Notes under the pieces: generated by a model
Database searches by the model: none
What the model saw: the letters and a program-made list of their open reading frames with translations, nothing else
What the model was told of the DNA's origin: nothing
Program-made: the position numbers and the translations under genes
Assembly: GCA_000316135.1 (NCBI GenBank)
Contig: JH994055.1
Coordinates: 1-14,352 of the forward strand
DNA: 14,352 bases
DNA from: Trachipleistophora hominis
Taxonomy: Eukaryota > Microsporidia > Pleistophoridae
Direction: 5' to 3'
Part shown: positions 1-6,901 of the stretch, in pieces
Numbering within the stretch: position 1 is the stretch's first letter
How the letters are laid out: each line of letters starts with the position of its first letter

Positions 1-41
1 TTATAGAGAGATATTCTCCGTGACAACGTCGCGCAAGCACC

Positions 42-203
42 ATGAACCGACGATTATTAAGGTCACAGTCAGCGTTCAGCTCGCTAGAAAAGTTTGTTTG
101 GTGTGTGAGGAATTGTGAGGTATTTATTAAATGGACTTTCAATCAAAAAAAACGTCGCGCGAGTAGGTCACTGCAAAATCTTAAATGTTTTACTTTATTA
201 TAG
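42..203 (+). CDS. Small hypothetical ORF at left edge (53 aa)
   Basis: I do not recognise this ORF. It starts at a true ATG (MNRRLLRSQSAF...) and runs 53 codons to TAG. The N-terminus resembles the MNxRLI start of the dispersed repeat family described below (ATGAACnnAnGATTA at DNA level), but the similarity stops after about six residues, so this may be chance. There is a WCVRNC stretch near residues 20-25 and a basic cluster (NQKKRRASRS) near residues 34-43. The first 120 bases are clearly GC-richer than the AT-rich DNA that follows, as the real genes here are. A second frame is open from the window edge (2-118) and could instead be the C-terminal end of a gene entering from the left. Only one of the two can be right, and neither is secure. 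Confidence 0.25.
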   Translation: MNRRLLRSQSAFSSLEKFVWCVRNCEVFIKWTFNQKKRRASRSLQNLKCFTLL

Positions 204-451
204 CAAAATAATAATATTAACACAGCATTTAGAAGTTAAGAACAATCTTTCCGATCGATGAAACCAGACATATAACACGCCAGAACCATTGTAAATCCTC
301 CAATTGCGAGTACAAGTTTATAGATACGTGTTTTTAACACAGAGTTATAAATCCTCGACCGTATAACTATAAACTTCTATTATAAACCAATTAAATGGCC
401 CAAAAAAATAATGTTATTTCACAATATTATACACTAATTTGTAAAAACAAC

Positions 452-1165
452 TCATTGAAGTTTTAATAAACCTTCAAATACCATCACAATAATGTTATAA
501 AATGCATGCACTAACATTGAACAAAGAACGGAGTCGCTAAATTCACAAGATAGCGTACAAATCAAGCCAAGACCTGCTAAGTTGATGAAAATATCAGGGA
601 AAAAAGTTGTTGTATAATTAAAATAATGCACTAGTGCAAACAATACCGAATTGACAAGTATCAGAAAAATGATTAAGCAAAAATTCACCGGATTTTTGTT
701 TTTGATACTCTGCGTTAATCGTAAATTTTTCTTCAGTAGTTGGTATAAGAATCGTCTGAAAATTAGTTCCTCGAAGAAGGGAGCGAATATTAGAACAAAT
801 AACAATTTGTGAGTTAGCAAAAACCCGTGTATAATAGTATTGAGCAGATACTGATGTGCCTTAGCAGAACAATACAATATCATCGTTGATATAACGATAA
901 ATCTAAACAAAATCAACGTCATATAGAAGAACATAACTCGTTTCTTGCTTTTTAGTCTATTCCAATCTGCCTTGAACATGCTTTCATACAAAAATATTAC
1001 TACGAAAAGTATAATATATGGTCCAAAAAAGATGAGAAAAAGCATAAAATAACTCAGAATTACGACTAATCGATGTTTGATAATTTCATTGGTGTAATAT
1101 TTTGCTACTATACTATACACAATTGGAATGACGTAAACAAAAAAATAGTTGAAAGAACTACCCAA
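452..1165 (-). CDS. Rce1-like CAAX prenyl protease (CPBP family)
   Basis: Likely type II CAAX prenyl endopeptidase. In this family the enzyme cuts the last three residues from farnesylated or geranylgeranylated CAAX proteins in the ER membrane. The frame shows hydrophobic membrane segments throughout and the three family motifs in order: EELIFR (E132, E133, R137), FALVH (F176, H180) and HAFYN (H220, N224). These supply the glutamate and histidine residues expected at the active site. At 237 aa it is shorter than yeast or human Rce1. The 5' end is odd. The open frame can begin only at TTG (1165), and its first ATG codon is Met41. Two ATGs in another frame (1185 and 1170) would join this frame if the run of seven T (minus-strand sense, about 1137-1143) had one more T. 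A TATA-like ACATAAAAGG (minus sense, 1204-1213) lies just upstream of those ATGs. The family call is good; the start is unresolved. Confidence 0.82.
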   Translation of the reverse strand: MGSSFNYFFVYVIPIVYSIVAKYYTNEIIKHRLVVILSYFMLFLIFFGPYIILFVVIFLYESMFKADWNRLKSKKRVMFFYMTLILFRFIVISTMILYCSAKAHQYLLNTIIHGFLLTHKLLFVLIFAPFFEELIFRRFLYQLLKKNLRLTQSIKNKNPVNFCLIIFLILVNSVLFALVHYFNYTTTFFPDIFINLAGLGLICTLSCEFSDSVLCSMLVHAFYNIIVMVFEGLLKLQ

Positions 1166-1189
1166 TCCATTTTATGACTGTACATGATA

Positions 1190-2771
1190 AATGATTTAAC
1201 TTTCCTTTTATGTAAGTCACTTTTAATTAAGGTTGTCAACATGAAAATTTAGTGTCAAATAAATAAATTTATGTCAGAAATATACTATTTATTTATCAAT
1301 GTGAAAATTTTATTTTATGTCGAAATGAAAGAACGACGATTTTAACATTAATAACTAACCAAATTATGATATTTCATATTATTATATTTTGTCCACATTA
1401 ATTACTGATAATATACATGGTTAGTTCCATAAATAACAGCTTCATTTGTAAATTTGGTATTGTGATGTTTTCTGCTCAAGAAACTTTGTTTATTTTGCTA
1501 TAAATTAACTTCTCGTTATATATTTTCTCTTATGGAGTATATGCCAGTAAGTTTAATTTTTATTAAATCCCCAAAAGCCGGTGAAAAGCTATAGAGCCCT
1601 TTTGGAATAAAATAGCAAGTTTGTGTAGTAGAAGAAGTATGTAACGTATTAAATAAATTTATTTGCTTGTTAACAAACCTTTAATTAAAATCTGAGTTAT
1701 TTTATATTACGTCGATGTTGATGACTATAAAAATGTATTGTTAAGAGATGTAGCGGGTATTCCTTTGAGGACTCTATTTTTATGTGATAAGTACAAATTA
1801 TGAATCGTTTTCTTTTTAAAAAATCAGCTAACCGAGTTATAAGTTACTTTAACCACGTAAAAATAATGTTTTCGTTTTAATTTTATCTACCACTTAGCAT
1901 AAAATCCGATAATACTATCGTGTATTCACCGATTAATTCTCATAAAATAGAAAATTAAACAACATCGGCTGTAATTATTATCTATGATTTACAACTACTT
2001 GTTTATGTAACGTAATCAAGTAATTGTTGTTGAGTCGTTTTCTAGGATCTTAGTAAGTTTGTTACTTCGTTCTACTACAAATTTCTACATTTCCCATTCG
2101 TGATACAAAAAATTTATTAAATATACAATTGAAATATATTTTGATGTAGAAACCTTTTGTTTCATTTTTATCAAACCGACTTTTTATTCTCTGTATTTTT
2201 AGACAAAGAGCATCTAAATTAATTTTCCTAAACGTGTTGGATAGTGTACACCGAAAAATAGTCCAGTATATCATTTATCTTTATTAATATTGATTAACAT
2301 CTGATAAAGGTCTTATTTCGTGATCAAAAATAAATTCATTTATTAGTTTTGGTAATTATTTAACCAATTATGTATGATTATGAGGCAATAATAAAAAACA
2401 GCTCGTAAGTTGATTGATCAGTTTGAAGAAAGTATAATTTTTTTATGTTTTGATAATAAAAAAGGCTAAACATCGTTATCTATTCCAAATTGTCTGAAAT
2501 CCTCATCGTGCCTTTTATAAATGGTATCTAGAGGAAATGTTACACAACCAAAAATTAATTTTTTAATCTTTACTAAAAGTGACTTTAATAAAATATAAAT
2601 TAAAGCAATCAGGACTTAAATTTATAAAATACATATCAACTTAAATTTCTGTTTTCAAACATAATAGTGATATTAACCATTAGTATAGTAATATGATATA
2701 TCCCACAATCAATTATCAAACATTTAGCCATCTCAATAATAATATTTTATATATTATAGTATCCTTTCATC
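1190..2771. other. Long AT-rich intergenic region
   Basis: About 1.6 kb of strongly AT-rich sequence. I see no gene that can be supported. One minus-strand frame of 70 codons with a true ATG lies at 2062-2274, but its composition (Lys, Asn, Phe, Ile) is what AT-rich DNA gives by chance and it matches no family I know. No tRNA, rRNA or long repeat is visible. TAGTATCC just before 2772 is echoed upstream of the repeat copy at 12126-12182. Confidence 0.6.
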
Positions 2772-2849
2772 ATGAACGAAAGATTAATTGCCATGGTCAA
2801 CCTCAGTAGATCAGAGGAGTGTGTGATAAGTCGTTTGAAACAACAATAA
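2772..2849 (+). repeat. Dispersed MNxRLI element, copy A (25-aa ORF)
   Basis: This is the best-preserved copy of the dispersed element. It opens with ATG and encodes MNERLIAMVNLSRSEECV and a few more residues before TAA. Codon by codon it matches the copy at 12126-12182 (MNQRLIGMVTLNRPEN), with several silent changes (AGA/AGG, TTA/TTG, ATT/ATA, GAG/GAA). That suggests a protein-coding ancestor. The flanks are plain AT-rich DNA. I infer the N-terminal end of a decayed multicopy or transposon gene; a function as a 25-residue peptide is not excluded. Confidence 0.6.
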
Positions 2850-3242
2850 AAAATTTTTCCGACTAAAAAATGATCCAGCACTTCTAGGACTCTGTCTTTT
2901 CTATCTCACAAAATATAATTACACCAGCATACATCTATCTTTTAGATGAAAGTATTTTTATTAATTACTAATATTAACACGTCATTTTAAAGACGTGGTT
3001 TAATAAATCATTTACATACTTTATTAAAATACGTACTCTGCCTCGATACGAGCACATCCTACCTGATCAAACACCTTTGAACAATTCATTAATTTGATTA
3101 TTCTACTAAATACGATCGTTTTAGACGTGAACGTCCGTAATTACCCGTATAATTGCACTGTCAACAGGCCATTTGTTATATAAACTGTGAAGTAGATCGT
3201 ATTTAAATCCGAAACAATAAAAAATGCATAAATACGGAAAAG
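2850..3242. other. Intergenic region with TATA-like site
   Basis: AT-rich spacer with no supported gene. TTATATAAAC at 3176-3185 lies about 60 bp before the ATG at 3243 and could be its TATA element. No CCC motif lies next to that start. Confidence 0.4.
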
Positions 3243-3491
3243 ATGAGCAGAGAACAAACACAGAGCGATCAATCAACGCTCAAAGATCTAAAGAAGTACA
3301 TTAAATACGAAAAACGAATAACGAACACTTACTGCTTAGAAAAATGTTTGTACGAATTGCACCTGAACATCATCCAAGCAATGATCATAAAAAAGAGAAT
3401 TGAGAAAAGTATTACTCTATTGAGACTGAAAAGGATCATCGTATTTAGTATGACGTGTTCTATTGCGCTTATTGCGATGTTTATAATATGA
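3243..3491 (+). CDS. Small putative tail-anchored membrane protein (82 aa)
   Basis: I cannot name this protein. It starts at a true ATG. Residues 1-12 are polar, residues 13-64 are charged and probably helical (LKDLKKYIKYEKRI..., with regularly spaced Leu and Ile), and residues 65-82 form one hydrophobic segment ending at the C-terminus (IIVFSMTCSIALIAMFII). That layout, a cytoplasmic helix followed by a terminal membrane anchor, is typical of tail-anchored proteins, including small SNAREs. The helix has a Gln (Q45) near its middle, but I cannot place a convincing SNARE zero layer. It has no CCC promoter motif, unlike most genes here, although TTATATAAAC lies about 60 bp upstream. It stands alone between long spacers. 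It could be a real small gene or a chance frame. Confidence 0.45.
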   Translation: MSREQTQSDQSTLKDLKKYIKYEKRITNTYCLEKCLYELHLNIIQAMIIKKRIEKSITLLRLKRIIVFSMTCSIALIAMFII

Positions 3492-4280
3492 CGGATGTGA
3501 AGGATGCACGTCACTGAAAGTGTGCTATGGTGCAGTTGCACGATTACATTCATTAAAGATGGTTGATCGTACGCCTGCCCACTTAAACTAATTGAACGAA
3601 GACTGTGATGAATGAAGAATGCGGACGTACTAAGAATGTCGTTTAACTGCTTAGAACGATTTCCTTTCTAAAACGTAACTATTAGGAATGCGCCTTTAAT
3701 TATGGTTAATCCTGCGTATTATCGTATGATCTACCTTTTCTTATTTCTGTTGTTTAATAGAATGTTGTTATGGATGTGACTATGAACGTATTTATTACTT
3801 AATTAAAAGCGTTGCATCTTCTAACTATCATAACAATCCTGAATCATTTATTCTATCTTTATACGTTTAACTTGCAGTGTGTTTGGTTGATAAACGCGCT
3901 TTAATGATTTACTCCTACGTAAAGCAGATCGTTCGTCTTTAAAAGGCCTTTTTATTGTAATTGATCGTTTTAACTAAAACTACAAATGAGACGTGCTGTG
4001 CGGTGTAATACCGGGAACAGATGATTCTTTTTGCATTGCTAGTAATATTTGAATTATTACCTCCTCATGTCAATGATAAATAAAACGTCCTCGTTGGACC
4101 AGTCATATTTTTTTGTATTGTATAACGCCGTTTATTACGAAGCCTTGATTCTACAAATCTTAGGGCCAATGAACGAAACACGTACTGAAAGGGTGGCGTA
4201 AAGTGAATGCAGAAGGTGGTTATCAATTTAAGTGTTATAAATAGAGTGCGGTACGTAAGTTGTGGCACAGTTATACCGAA
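3492..4280. other. Intergenic region, no supported gene
   Basis: About 790 bp, somewhat less AT-rich than the other spacers. It holds a near-palindrome, GTGCAGTTGCAC (about 3530-3541). A 67-codon minus-strand frame (4065-4268) follows the diphthine synthase stop in the same frame. It has no ATG start, and the synthase already ends where its family ends, so I do not call it a gene. Confidence 0.5.
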
Positions 4281-5081
4281 TTAAACGAGGTTCCCTTTAT
4301 TAAAGAATGCGTTCACATGCTCCTCTTCAATGGTCTCCATCCTTGCTGGAATGATCAAAGAATGGAGTGGTTTACCAAAATTGGTTGATAACAGATTGCG
4401 TATCTCATCGTAATACAAGGACTGGTCGTGACAACCAAATCTGCAAATAACAAATATCTTGGTACGTTCAGTTATAACACCCGAATGGACGGTGCGCTCG
4501 TATTCTAAGAGCTGGTGCATTGCAGTATTAGCACTCATAAATCGATTGGTTGATGATCCGTTCGTATCGTAGTAACTTTTATCAATTTTGATGTCTAACA
4601 GGCACAGTGTGTGCAAATTATTGCTGATATTCTCTAAAATCCTGTCAAACACGCTCTGTGGCCTAAAACCATCAGAAAAAAAGGGAATGGAGACTACCCG
4701 CCCAAAAGAATACGAGTAAAGGCCTATGTGTCCTATTACATTGTAAATCGACGTATTATTGATAACCTGGTATTTTACGTTCTTTTCGGTGCACCGTATC
4801 AGTAGATCGGTGTGTGTGGTGGCAAACAAAGGAGTGCCTGGCACGAGTAACACTACGTCCTGCTGTGCACCCTCATCAACGAGCGTGTCCGTATTTTCTA
4901 AAAGATGCCTGTCAGCAAGTACAATTGTACGCTGGTAAAGATGCTCCATTTGCTCAACAGTGCTGTTTATAATACTCGTGTAACATTCCATGTATACTTT
5001 GTCAGCGTTCTTAACGATTTGTAGCGCTTTTAGAGAAATATCGTTTAAATCGTCCAAGCCAAGGCCTATCAAACGTAACAT
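4281..5081 (-). CDS. DPH5: Diphthine (methyl ester) synthase, Dph5
   Basis: SAM-dependent methyltransferase of diphthamide biosynthesis. It methylates the modified histidine of translation elongation factor 2 in the cytosol, after Dph1-4. Family features run the full length: the N-terminal LIGLGLDDLNDISLKAL, the PGTPLFATTHTDLLIR loop (GDPxxATTHTDL in relatives), IGLYSYSFGRVVSIPFF and HTLCLLDIKI in the middle, and FGKPLHSLIIPA near the end. At 266 aa it is full length. I chose the second possible ATG (5081), not 5105. Dph5 proteins normally begin just before LxLIGLGL, and the CCCCC promoter motif lies 2 nt before this ATG, inside what the longer frame would translate. The usual DP of the SAM loop reads TP here. 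It is monocistronic, with long spacers on both sides. Confidence 0.93.
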   Translation of the reverse strand: MLRLIGLGLDDLNDISLKALQIVKNADKVYMECYTSIINSTVEQMEHLYQRTIVLADRHLLENTDTLVDEGAQQDVVLLVPGTPLFATTHTDLLIRCTEKNVKYQVINNTSIYNVIGHIGLYSYSFGRVVSIPFFSDGFRPQSVFDRILENISNNLHTLCLLDIKIDKSYYDTNGSSTNRFMSANTAMHQLLEYERTVHSGVITERTKIFVICRFGCHDQSLYYDEIRNLLSTNFGKPLHSLIIPARMETIEEEHVNAFFNKGNLV

Positions 5082-5083
5082 AA

Positions 5084-5088
5084 GGGGG
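5084..5088 (-). promoter_or_regulatory. CCC-type promoter motif of DPH5
   Basis: Reading on the minus strand, CCCCC is followed by TT and the ATG at 5081. A C-run directly before the start codon is the known microsporidian promoter signal. It recurs at Hsp104, AspRS and near Rpb4 in this window, and it decides the DPH5 start. Confidence 0.7.
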
Positions 5089-5163
5089 TAAAGCGTAACT
5101 CGCACTAAAACGGCAGAGTGTGATGATACGGTATAAATAGGTGTTGAGAGGAATGCTGAATAA

Positions 5164-5244
5164 TTAATTAAATGCGTTTTTTCTAAAAAAATGATATACG
5201 CTATATCTCTGCTCTAACAGAAACAAGGATTGTTTACACTTCAT
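5164..5244 (-). CDS. Possible micro-ORF behind a CCCATG signal (26 aa)
   Basis: On the minus strand, CCC (5245-5247) touches an ATG at 5244, exactly as at the Hsp104 start. The frame codes MKCKQSLFLLEQRYSVYHFF and a few more residues, then stops. I do not recognise it. It lies between DPH5 and the small ORF at 5280-5384 on the same strand. It could be a short real gene, the start of a frameshifted gene or chance; the promoter-like context is the only support. Confidence 0.2.
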   Translation of the reverse strand: MKCKQSLFLLEQRYSVYHFFRKNAFN

Positions 5245-5279
5245 GGGATTCTAACGAGGATAATGTTAATATCAGTGCT

Positions 5280-5384
5280 TTATAACTGCTCGTCTATCGG
5301 AATGAACACGAGGTAATCTTTAAAAAACCTTTTTAACATTTTAAGGGTCATCGATGATGTACTTGGTGATAGTGGTTTGGACAT
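5280..5384 (-). pseudogene. Coding-like fragment (34 codons), possible gene remnant
   Basis: A minus-strand frame opens with ATG at 5384 (MSKPLSPSTSS...) and ends FKDYLVFIPIDEQL-stop. The last 12 codons (TAC, CTC, GTG, GAC, GAG, CAG and others) have the GC-leaning usage of the confident genes here, unlike the surrounding AT-rich DNA. CCC stands just before an internal ATG at residue 16. Upstream on the same strand (5566-5667) a different frame carries an acidic run (DNEEAGDDSNDDDNN). Together these could be pieces of one decayed minus-strand gene, but I cannot assign a family or join the frames. Confidence 0.25.
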
Positions 5385-5546
5385 TGAATGAACGTAGAAT
5401 TGGTCGTTTTTTTGTTTTTATGGTTTACCGTCCTCGTTATTCTGTTTTTTAAATACGCATGTCTAAATCAGTATGTATCCGATAGAACTTATCATCCCTT
5501 CATTCCTTACATTCTAAGTTTGTCATTTTTTTTGACTAAAAGAGTT

Positions 5547-5696
5547 TTATTTAAAAACCTGATGACTAACCTTCCGTCTTATTATTATCATCATCGTTTG
5601 AATCATCTCCTGCCTCCTCATTGTCAACAGCAAAAATAATAAATCCCTTTTCTGGCCCGCTAGGGCTTCAACCATGGCCAACGGCCTTCGGTCCAT
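5547..5696 (-). repeat. Dispersed MNxRLI element, copy B (49-aa ORF)
   Basis: The frame starts at ATG 5696 and begins MDRRPLAMVEALAGQK, aligned with MNERLIAMV of copy A. At DNA level the GGCCATGGTTGA and CCAGAAAAG blocks are shared with the copies at 10006 and 12126. A 2-bp insertion after GTTGA shifts the reading frame relative to them, so the downstream residues are probably not those of the ancestor. The two CCATGG sites (5673-5678 and 5693-5698) are the start codon and the internal Met of the element. It overlaps a weak plus-strand frame (5388-5639) that I reject. Confidence 0.5.
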
Positions 5697-5911
5697 GGTC
5701 TAAGTTTGTCACTTCCTTGTATTTGTCTCTCCTTATAGAAATTTAAAAAATTAATTCCTACCAGCACTAGTGTTCTCTCTAAATACCATCGCAACAAGAT
5801 CAGCAAGAAATTTTCAGAACATGGTATTTTAATTATATTATCTTTTTTTTCTTGTCATAATTTTTTTAAAAGTCAGTGTAAGTATCTCTTTAAAACATAT
5901 CATCTAATCCA

Positions 5912-5946
5912 ACTCACTCTTCTGGTCCGTTACTTCTTACCAGAAC
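5912..5946. repeat. Degenerate repeat copy C with 7-bp inverted repeat
   Basis: TTCTGGT (5920-5926) and ACCAGAA (5939-5945) form a perfect inverted repeat around a 12-nt spacer. The block CACTCTTCTGGTC equals the reverse complement of the GACCAGAAGAGTG block in copy D. Because of the symmetry, the orientation of this copy is uncertain. It lies about 35 bp upstream of the transposase-like remnant. Confidence 0.35.
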
Positions 5947-5980
5947 GTTAAATAAAATCTTTTCGTTTTTTATAAACTAA

Positions 5981-6232
5981 CCAATCAGATTGCAGGTTGT
6001 CTTTTTAGTAATATTTAGGCGGGGATGTATTGTTGTAGAAATTACACGATGTGTTTATTGTAGTCATAACGAGAAATTGGTTAAATTATTAAATTCTTCA
6101 AAGACTTATACGATGAAATATGGTACTTTTGGTATCAGAACATTATCTGTGGAAATGAACACGAATGTTTTAGAAAAACAGATTAGTTGGTCTGTTATGA
6201 ATTCATGCAAAAAACGACTGGTTATGTTGTAG
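5981..6232 (+). pseudogene. Possible decayed transposase N-terminal fragment
   Basis: An open frame without an ATG near its front (first candidate start is TTG at 5990). It reads ...RRGCIVVEITRCVYCSHNEK...YGTFGIRTLSVEMNTNVLEK. The order CxxC, then a SVxxNTxLEK-like block, loosely fits the N-terminal part of ISXO2/IS1595-like DDE transposases, which are common in expanded microsporidian genomes (compare their CxxC zinc motif and SxRxGTFxE motif). The DDE catalytic region is absent. Its first 48 bp recur at 10195-10242, where the frame is broken. The identification rests on motif spacing alone and could be wrong. Confidence 0.33.
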
Positions 6233-6854
6233 TGTGGTGAGGAGTAACTAAAGTAGTAAATAAATTTAATATTAATTAATTAATTACTAGTCATGAAAAA
6301 GTGAAAGGATGAGCTTTAAAACTTAGATGCACTGTTGTTCATTGTTACCTCATGTCACGTAAATACTGGGCATATGGTTATTGTGTAGATAATTTGTATT
6401 TAGACAACTTCTTCTTATCTAAGCAAAGCATTAACATTGCGCCAATCTGTATCCAAAGGATGATCGTGATCAGGTAAATAACTTATTTCGTACTTTTTTG
6501 ATGCGTTCTCCTTCGTTGTAGTGCGTAATACGTCATTTTATTACATCATCGCTTCGTTATCAACAATTTGTCAAAAATTTTGTAATTTCATTGGTCGGAG
6601 GTAAAAATGGTTCGTAACAGATGCCGTTCTTACAAAGAAGAACGTATTTGACAAGATTGTAGCGCAAACTCGGAGCTATGTGTGTACTTTTGGAGTATTT
6701 CCGTGTGTAGTGATCGTTTTATAGTTGAAGATTAGACTGTCATTTTTGCATTCCAAGTGCTCAACGAGTCTCCAGTAATGAAACTTCTTCAGTGTGATTA
6801 TCATAGTGTGCACGCTGCTGTGCTCGTGTTTTTCTTTTTGTCAAAACGCACATT
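6233..6854. other. Intergenic region upstream of HSP104
   Basis: About 620 bp with no supported gene, AT-rich, containing a short TTAAT tandem (about 6272-6287). The promoter elements of HSP104 follow at its right end. Confidence 0.5.
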
Positions 6855-6870
6855 TTTCTAGAAGTTAGAA
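6855..6870 (+). promoter_or_regulatory. Heat-shock-element-like site before HSP104
   Basis: TTCTAGAA (6856-6863) is a perfect nTTCnnGAAn core of a heat-shock element, and a further GAA follows at 6868-6870, off the strict 5-bp register. It sits just upstream of the TATA box of an Hsp104 gene, where HSF control would be expected. The site is seen in the sequence; that it works is inferred. Confidence 0.5.
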
Positions 6871-6873
6871 AAC

Positions 6874-6882
6874 TATAAAAAG
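6874..6882 (+). promoter_or_regulatory. TATA box of HSP104
   Basis: TATAAAAAG starts 28 bp before the ATG. Together with the CCC motif that touches the ATG, it implies a very short 5' leader, as is usual in microsporidia. Confidence 0.6.
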
Positions 6883-6898
6883 GAAAAAATTCGGCCGT

Positions 6899-6901
6899 CC
6901 C
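6899..6901 (+). promoter_or_regulatory. CCC promoter motif of HSP104
   Basis: CCC directly abuts the ATG (GGCCGTCCCATG). It is the microsporidian start-proximal motif and supports 6902 as the start. Confidence 0.65.

Noticed and set aside
2..118. Frame open from the window edge, read as a C-terminal gene fragment
   Set aside because: Only 38 codons with no recognised motif. It competes with the ATG-led frame at 42-203 and cannot be judged without sequence to the left.
2062..2274. Minus-strand 70-codon frame with a true ATG
   Set aside because: The composition is that expected from AT-rich DNA, there is no promoter motif, and there is no recognisable domain.
4065..4268. Minus-strand 67-codon frame in phase with and downstream of the DPH5 stop, as if a readthrough extension
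   Set aside because: DPH5 already ends at the normal family end after HSLIIPA, and the extension has no ATG and no known similarity.
5082..5105. DPH5 extension from the ATG at 5105
   Set aside because: The CCCCC promoter motif would fall inside the coding sequence, and Dph5 proteins begin just before the LIGLGL block.
5388..5639. Plus-strand 83-codon frame with a hydrophobic N-terminus
   Set aside because: The T-rich strand of AT-rich DNA gives Phe/Leu-rich frames by chance. It has no CCC signal and no family match, and it overlaps repeat copy B and coding-like pieces on the other strand.
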